In this document: one piece after another, positions 20,084-23,142 of the stretch
Numbering within the stretch: the first letter of the stretch is position 1
How the letters are laid out: every line of letters begins with the position of its first letter
Assembly: GCA_004380135.1 (NCBI GenBank)
Contig: QXCR01000284.1
Location: forward strand, 1 to 23,142
Source: Stemphylium vesicarium
Taxonomy: Eukaryota > Ascomycota > Dothideomycetes > Pleosporales > Pleosporaceae
Direction of reading: 5' to 3'
DNA: 23,142 nt
The notes under the pieces: generated by a model
What the model was told of the DNA's origin: nothing
The model's input: the letters and a program-made list of their open reading frames with translations, nothing else
Databases searched by the model: none
Made by a program: the position numbers and the translations under genes

Positions 20084-20308
20084 TACGGCGAACGAGCTGC
20101 CTTACTGAGCGGCAGAGAAGCTTCGAGAATAGATCTTAAAGGCTGTGAGAGTAGATCTTAAAAGACGTGAGAGTAGATCTTAAAAAGATAGCGTGAGACA
20201 CCTTGTTTCAACGCTATAACTAGACATAAGAACAACGTATCTAGCAACGTAAACTATATAAATAGAGTGAATAATCTCGTTTAAATATCGTAGCCTATTG
20301 CGGGGATA

Positions 20309-20321
20309 CCAGGCTCATAAC
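20309..20321 (-). other. Primer-binding site for a half-tRNA (initiator Met)
   Basis: The 13 plus-strand bases CCAGGCTCATAAC abut the 5' LTR. They resemble the anticodon arm of initiator tRNA-Met (CTCATAA loop), so the element's own strand (GTTATGAGCCTGG) would pair with that internal part and not with the 3' CCA end. Priming from a cleaved initiator tRNA is known for Drosophila copia and yeast Ty5. Confidence 0.75.
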
Positions 20322-20462
20322 TGTGGGAATAGAGAAGAGGAGAGAGAAAGTTGTTTGATTGAGAGAGCTACATAGAGCGATTATATACATGAGTGGAGTT
20401 TCTAGAGCATTCTAGATCAGCAAGTAATACATGATCACGGGAACAAGGTGCCAAGGCTGACA
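20322..20462 (-). repeat. Copia 5' LTR (right), 141 bp
   Basis: Same length and ends as the left LTR. It carries the mutated base at GGAATAG, TTGTTTGATT and ACATAGAG relative to its partner. Both LTRs remain GC-normal while the adjoining interior (for example 19500-20000) is heavily TA-rich. Confidence 0.96.
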
Positions 20463-21072
20463 GCCCCTTACCTAGCAGTTCCGTGATAGTTACGCTAGAA
20501 GGCTGCCCTTTTGGCTCGTCCATTGCAGTGCCAGGTCTGCTTTATAGCCGGCGGAATGCATCTTAGAGGGTCGTCCGCGAGGACTAGTAGCAAAAGTACT
20601 ACATAATATTATAGGAATAGTTAAGAGAGTAAAGTGCACTACTACGATAATAAGAATAGTACTATAACTAAGATATAGGTTATAAAAATAAATTATCTAA
20701 TAATTACTATTACGAGATATATATATTAGTTAAGTATAACTAAAGATATAGCTAATCTAGCGTAGGTATACTTTTAAGTAGACAAGCGTTAGCGGATAGC
20801 TAAGTGCGAGCTAGGCGGATATATCTTTTACTTAAGACGCTATATAAATCTACTAATATTTAAGTATTAAACGCTATAGATTAATTATATAAGTTATAGC
20901 TAGCCTATCTAAAATTAGAAGGCGTATTCTCTCTTTTATACTTAGTTTAACCTATTTAGATAAGTAATATTATTATTAGTAGTAAATAGTAGTAGTCTTT
21001 TCTAAAGGTTTAGTTATTTTTATTATAAGAAGGTATAGGGCTACTTATAAGGGCAGCTTAGTCTAGAGGCGA
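20463..21072. other. Short GC-normal patch, then TA-rich tract
   Basis: 20463-20590 is unmutated-looking sequence with no reading frame I can support. From about 20590 to 21060 it is TA-rich. The minus strand directly after the MADS-like stop remains partly readable toward 20990 across TAG/TAA codons (QSPLD, ALISSPIPSYNKNN), which may be the former C-terminal part of that gene. Confidence 0.45.
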
Positions 21073-21276
21073 CTATAGCCTACGGCCTGTCGCGTCCGTA
21101 GATGCGCATTCGACAATCCGACTATTGCGCCGTGCCACAAAGTAGACATCGGCGCCGTAGGACCCGTACAGCTTATTCAGCTTCGAGCACAGTGTTTTGA
21201 TCAGCCTCCGGTAGTTGTTCGCGGCTCTTCTAGCCTTGCTGCGGGCCAGTTTCTGCGCCTGCTGCTCAGATGCCAT
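21073..21276 (-). pseudogene. MADS-box (SRF-type)-like short protein, probably truncated by RIP
   Basis: I start it at the internal ATG 21276 (MASEQQAQKLARSKARRAAN) and not at the longer frame's ATG at 21387, because homology-like sequence begins there. The 67 residues carry a basic Arg/Lys-rich N-terminus, then NYRRLIKTLCSKLNKLYGSY, then GADVYFVARRNSRIVECAST. The layout (basic helix, L..K...L, then GADVY with a beta-strand pair) resembles the N-terminal part of the MADS DNA-binding domain and the small MADS-like proteins of ascomycetes; I infer nuclear DNA binding. The TAG at 21073 is in a RIP-like context (CTA TAG TCG), and readable codons continue downstream across further TAG/TAA, so the ancestral protein was probably longer. 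Moderate confidence in the family, low in activity. Confidence 0.5.
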
Positions 21277-21387
21277 GGAGATGGAGCGGCGGATAAAACA
21301 GAGGTCTTGAATATCGGATTCTCTCCTGGACGGGTAACGACAGAAGATCGCGCGGATGCAATGGTGGAGTGGGGTAGCACAAGGCAC

Positions 21388-22726
21388 TGAAGTCTGACTT
21401 ATTTCAACGACCTGCTTCTAGTCCTTAGGAGGCGAAGAGCGGTTAGCTAATAAGCTTATAATAAGAAATGCTATTACTACTATACTACACTATAGTACTA
21501 TATAATACTCTATTTTAGTTACTATTAGCTAGAAGTTAAGAGTATATATATAGTAGCATAGTCTATAGCGCAGTAATACTAAGTAAGATCTAGTATACTA
21601 ATAGATAGAGTAATCCTAAGTAGTACTCTATATAGTATATTACTAAGTAGTTTAATCTATATACTATTATAGAATAGTCTATAATTAGTATTTACTATCT
21701 TTTAATATATAGTATACTAAATATAGTTTAGCGCTATATAACTACTTATCTATTATTATTATATAGTAGAGTTAGTAAGTATAGGCGGATAAGCTTCTAG
21801 AAATATTTTTAGTTTAATAATAGAAGTAAGTACTTAAACTACTTCTAACTTCTAAGATTAAATAGAGCTAGAGATAATATCTATAATATTATCTATTATT
21901 AATAGCTTTTATTCTCTAAGTTATACTAAATCTAATAAACTTATAACGTCTATAAATATTATCTACTTATAAAAGTTTATATTACTATAATATATATTAT
22001 TAATCTTCTTATTATTCTCTACTAGAGTGCTCTAATAGTAGTTAGTAAGTATAAGATAGTAATACTAGATTGCGACACGTATAAGGATTAGAATTTAATA
22101 GTATAGTAAATAACTATAGTATAAGTTATTAATTATAAGCCTTACTTAAGAAAGTCTAAGTAAGTTTATTTCTCTTCTTTTAAGCCTATAGTCTTAAGTT
22201 CTATAGAGACACGCTTAGTAGAGTGATAGTAATAGGCTAGCCTTCTAGCGCAGATAGAGTAATAGTTAGGATTAGTGTAAGGAAATATATACAGAGCGCT
22301 ACTATAAAGATAATATATCTATTCTTTATAGAAAAAGCTATAATATAAAGTAGCTCTCTATATATTTTTTATTCTTTCGCCGCTCTCTATAAACTATTTT
22401 TATTTACTACTCTTATATATCTACTCTTTTCTTACTCTTACTAAGACTTAGAGTAATATAGAAGTAATTTAGCTATAAATCTTCTTTTAGTAGTATTTTT
22501 AAGGCTTACCTTAAAATAATAAGAATTATTATAAATTTAATAAAAGTAAGTAGTCCTTAATCTAGATAGTAATCTATAATATTACTAGAATAGTAAGTCT
22601 AAAAGTAATTTTTCTACTATAGTAAAATTACGCTCTTATTTAAATACTACTAGTCTATATATATATAAAATCTATTATCTATACTTTAGAGTTAATAGTA
22701 AATTTTAATAGCTCTTTTATTACTAA
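21388..22726. other. TA-rich RIP desert
   Basis: Apart from the first about 60 bp, the sequence is built from TATAG, ACTA, TTAATAG and similar words with almost no CpA or TpG. No frame, LTR, TIR or tandem array can be followed. A short phrase GTTAGTAAGTATA occurs twice (about 21773 and 22041), not enough to call terminal repeats. It is probably an ancient repeat beyond recognition. Confidence 0.6.
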
Positions 22727-22727
22727 A

Positions 22728-23142
22728 TGTCAGGCCGGGTCAGGCCAGATGACGATATATACTATCCTGCACCATGATCAGTAGTTCACTGATCATACGT
22801 ACCTTTTTGGTTGCATGGCGTAGTGGTGCAGGGCTGCGTCCTAACATTATGATCAGTGAACTGCTGGCGTGCGGGGTCGGAGGAATAGGGCCGAAGGTCT
22901 ATTGTTCGATCCCCCACAAGGCCAGTTTCAGCATAAGCCAGCCAGGTTGGCTGAGAACGGTGTATCTTGGACCGGAACGGCGCGGATAGCGCTTAGGTGC
23001 CAAGGGATTACTAATAGGCTACGCCTGCCGTCGTTGCTGCTGGAGGGTCTAGTATTGCCTGCCTGTCTGTTATAGGCATGAGCCTAGTGGCCTGCGCGAG
23101 AACGCCAGCGCCTGAGGGCATGCGCTATAAAGAAGGGGGATA
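22728..23142 (+). mobile_element. SINE-like block with tRNA-type Pol III promoter (right end outside window)
   Basis: The composition switches sharply from TA-rich to GC-normal near 22728. Inside is an A-box match TGGCGTAGTGG (22816-22826; consensus TRGYNNARNGG) and a B-box match GTTCGATCC (22904-22912; consensus GGTTCGANTCC) 87 bp downstream. The D-arm and T-arm stems do not pair well and the A-to-B distance is long, so this is not a working tRNA gene. A tRNA-derived SINE fits: Pol III head plus unrelated body. A tRNA pseudogene with an insertion is the alternative. Neither the 3' tail nor a target duplication can be seen. The 71- and 68-codon open frames here have no coding support. Confidence 0.45.
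22774..22862. repeat. Inverted repeats ATGATCAGT / ACTGATCAT around the A box
   Basis: ATGATCAGT (22774-22782) and ACTGATCAT (22788-22796) form a small hairpin. The second arm, extended to AGTTCACTGATCAT (22783-22796), is repeated exactly in inverse orientation at 22849-22862, enclosing the A box. It may reflect an insertion-scar duplication or a foldback structure; the function is unknown. Confidence 0.75.

Larger units (their letters stand above)
15087..20462 (-). mobile_element. Complete Copia-type LTR retrotransposon (5,376 bp)
   Basis: Two 141-bp LTRs (15087-15227 and 20322-20462) enclose a single gag-pol frame on the minus strand, a primer-binding site next to the right (5') LTR and a polypurine tract next to the left (3') LTR. 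In element orientation the LTRs begin TGT(C/T)AGCCTTGGCACC or the mutated equivalent and end TTCCCACA. The domain order Gag, integrase, reverse transcriptase, RNase H places it in Copia (Pseudoviridae-type), not Gypsy. The flanks tcttt and gcccc are not a target duplication. The interior alternates between heavily RIP-mutated and fairly clean tracts. Confidence 0.96.

Noticed and set aside
21769..22050. Repeated phrase GTTAGTAAGTATA as LTR pair
   Set aside because: The match is only about 13 bases and the composition is so biased that chance repeats are expected.
22809..22920. Functional tRNA gene
   Set aside because: A- and B-box words are present but D- and T-stem pairing fails and the spacing is too long without a defined intron.

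Overview
The window reads as a repeat-dense accessory stretch of a filamentous ascomycete (Pezizomycotina; Dothideomycetes-like is only a guess). Three things support this. There are long TA-rich blocks in which CpA and TpG have become TpA, the signature of repeat-induced point mutation (RIP). There are short fungal-type introns, of 49 bp with a CTGAC branch site and of about 65 bp with GTAAGT. The transposons are of classes common in such genomes (hAT, Tc1/mariner-like MITEs, Copia). I recognise no gene that is clearly intact and functional, no rRNA, no canonical tRNA and no CRISPR array. Almost every recognisable coding region is a fossil whose frame can be followed across in-frame TAG/TAA codons that look like mutated CAG, CAA or TGG.

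Layout. 1-578: 3' end of a hAT transposon (element A), with the transposase C-terminus. 684-1772 (minus): a coiled-coil gene with one intron, split by a 510-bp hAT element (B, 770-1279) that is an internally deleted, inverted relative of A. 1773-4219: no recognised gene, partly RIP-mutated. 4220-4612 (plus): an acidic ORF with two RIP-type stops. 4758-5765: 1,008-bp non-autonomous hAT element (C). 5774-7340: moderate-GC sequence without a recognised gene. 7511-8055: an unrecognised, mutated gene with a TATA-like box upstream. 8342-8618 and 14375-14652: two copies of a TA-flanked MITE, with a possible third, decayed copy at 6992-7100. 8779-8927: 149-bp hAT MITE (E). 9747-10754 (minus): a RIP-killed but fully collinear gene for a secreted SMP-30/gluconolactonase-like beta-propeller. 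10988-14149: complete 3,162-bp hAT transposon (D) with TIRs, an 8-bp TSD and an 859-codon mutated transposase frame. 15087-20462: complete Copia LTR retrotransposon on the minus strand, with 141-bp LTRs, a half-tRNA(iMet) primer site, a polypurine tract and one 1,584-codon gag-pol frame. 21073-21276 (minus): short MADS/SRF-like reading frame, probably cut short by RIP. 21388-22726: TA-rich desert. 22728-23142: unmutated GC-rich block with tRNA-like Pol III A and B boxes (SINE candidate).

The genes do not form a pathway. The region is a transposon graveyard in which host-like genes were caught up in duplication, insertion and RIP. Its most informative property is patchiness: strongly mutated tracts alternate with nearly clean ones inside the same element, and the Copia LTRs are almost untouched although gag-pol is full of stops. 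Four hAT elements keep exact 8-bp target duplications, so several pre-insertion states can be read directly.
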